From the NCBI GenBank assembly GCA_029824495.1, contig JALGXY010000426.1, positions 1-7,695 on the forward strand: 7,695 nt of DNA, given 5' to 3'. A model generated the notes under the pieces. That model saw only the letters and a list, made by a program, of their open reading frames with translations, searched no databases and was not told the origin of the DNA. A program made the translations under genes and the position numbers. The DNA is from Fimbriimonadia bacterium. Its GTDB lineage: Bacteria > Armatimonadota > Fimbriimonadia > Fimbriimonadales > Fimbriimonadaceae. Shown one piece after another: positions 6,887-7,695 of the stretch (within the stretch, counting starts at the first letter, position 1; each line of letters opens with the position of its first letter).

Positions 6887-7695
6887 GAGTTCGGATCTCC
6901 CACGTAGGCGAGGGTCGGGCTGACCGGCATCCTAGGCATAGGCGGCAGATTTCTGCCGTACTCATCGCGCCTCAGCGATACACCGCCTGCGCTGCCGAGA
7001 GCCAATGCTGGATCAAAGGTCACTGAGAAATTGGGAAGGACTGTGCCGGGCACGGCCGGATCGAATCCGAACGGCACCCACTGCTGAGGCACCTGAACAC
7101 CAGTCGAACCGATGGTTCGCGGGATCCAGCCCCATTTGCGCTTCCATTCGGCCTGCTGGCTCATGGGAGCAGGGAGATTCTCGCTGATCGCACCGCGAAT
7201 GCGGACTCGAACAGCCAGAGGCTCTTGGAAGAACGGCACCTGAGGCGCATGTCCAAATCGGGTGTATCGACGCAGATTCTTCTCGACCGGTGTAGCCAGG
7301 CCAGAGTAGGCGCCCACGCCAGCTTCAAAGTCGCCTCGATTGTCATCAGCGTTCGTGTTGTACCAAGGGCCAGGAATCACAAAGAATGATCCCTCTTCGG
7401 CGTACACGGCAGCTTCGATCACAACGTCGTGCGGAGCAACAGCAGACCGTGCGATCAGCACGTTCTTCGGTGCGGCCGAACCGACCTGTGTCATCGACAC
7501 ATTGATCAGTGTCGGATCCTGCAGAGCAGCCTGGAAGGCGCCCTGTGAAGCGGTTGCCGCTGTCAGCCTTCGACCGACAAGCGTGCTTGTGCTGGCCAGA
7601 AGCGTATGAGGCACCGACTCGAATCGCGGATAAGCGTTGATCGTCGGATCGCCCATGCCGTGGACAGGAATCGTTGGCGGGGGACCGGCAAAGAA
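6883..7695 (-). CDS. Gene A: 3' part of a protein with a PilX-like C-terminal region (5' end outside window)
   Basis: The frame is open from the window edge to a TGA at 6885-6883, giving 270 visible residues. An internal ATG at 7656 has no purine-rich ribosome binding site and no signal peptide after it. Thirteen open codons precede it (FFAGPPPTIPVHG), so I treat the gene as truncated at its 5' end. The visible part has no transmembrane segment and no cysteine. Its order is a helical stretch (LLASTSTLVGRRLTAATASQ), then 'KNVLIARSAVAPHDVVIEAAVYAEEG', split here as KNVLIARSAV followed by VVIEAAVYAEEGSFF, then RVRIRGAISEN, and finally SVTFDPALALG with a proline-rich end (NLPPMPRMPVSP). The pattern of 'item recalled, item is an added piece, G-x-I, then YDP-like and PP near the end' resembles the C-terminal half of PilX-like or DUF4900-like pilus-associated proteins. 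That is pattern recall, not a search result. The gene overlaps gene B by four bases (GTGA), which implies translational coupling. The coding call is firm; the family is uncertain. Confidence 0.8.
   Translation of the reverse strand, partial: FFAGPPPTIPVHGMGDPTINAYPRFESVPHTLLASTSTLVGRRLTAATASQGAFQAALQDPTLINVSMTQVGSAAPKNVLIARSAVAPHDVVIEAAVYAEEGSFFVIPGPWYNTNADDNRGDFEAGVGAYSGLATPVEKNLRRYTRFGHAPQVPFFQEPLAVRVRIRGAISENLPAPMSQQAEWKRKWGWIPRTIGSTGVQVPQQWVPFGFDPAVPGTVLPNFSVTFDPALALGSAGGVSLRRDEYGRNLPPMPRMPVSPTLAYVGDPNS
6896..6901 (-). promoter_or_regulatory. Probable ribosome binding site of gene B
   Basis: GGGAGA lies nine bases before the GTG start of gene B, inside the last codons of gene A. It is a moderate match to the Shine-Dalgarno consensus. 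Together with the GTGA stop/start overlap, it suggests that B is translated by re-initiating or coupled ribosomes leaving A. Confidence 0.5.

Noticed and set aside
6883..7656. ATG at 7656 as the true start of gene A
   Set aside because: The frame stays open upstream to the window edge, there is no Shine-Dalgarno sequence before the ATG and no signal peptide after it. A 5'-truncated gene is more likely.
1..7695. CRISPR arrays, tRNA or rRNA genes, insertion sequences
   Set aside because: I saw no direct repeats with spacers, no cloverleaf-like or conserved rRNA stretches, and no transposase motifs; the window is continuous coding sequence on the minus strand.

Overview
The window is almost wholly coding and every gene I can support lies on the minus strand. 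Three consecutive reading frames, read right to left, fill it: the 3' part of gene A (7695 to 6883), the complete gene B of 1587 codons (6886 to 2123), and the 5' part of gene C (2096 to 1, at least 698 codons, running off the window). A and B overlap by four bases (GTGA). B and C are 26 bases apart, and that gap holds a clear Shine-Dalgarno sequence. This looks like one transcription unit whose promoter and terminator both lie outside the window. I see no RNA gene, mobile element, CRISPR array, terminator or non-coding stretch longer than that gap.

B and C each begin with a classic signal peptide and are otherwise soluble, beta-rich, almost cysteine-free proteins full of Gly, Ser, Thr and Asn, so they should be exported to the periplasm or cell surface. 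B combines an N-terminal alpha/beta domain, reminiscent of the glutamine-amidotransferase-like fold seen in DUF4159/DUF4350-type proteins, with a long run of irregular PQQ-like and NHL-like beta-propeller blades. C carries two domains resembling the Golvesin/Xly carbohydrate-binding-like family, followed by PQQ-like propeller blades that continue past the window edge. The visible part of A is a C-terminal region that faintly resembles the tails of PilX-like pilus-associated proteins; its N-terminus is outside the window.

The organism is a bacterium with a GC content in the mid to high 50s (estimated by eye), Shine-Dalgarno-led genes and large secreted repeat proteins. The style recalls Armatimonadota (Fimbriimonadia-like) or planctomycete-like lineages, but this is an impression and not a demonstrated assignment. 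The most economical reading is an operon for an exported, propeller-rich surface assembly, perhaps linked to a type IV pilus or other envelope structure. No catalytic motif is clear enough to assign an enzymatic role to any of the three proteins.
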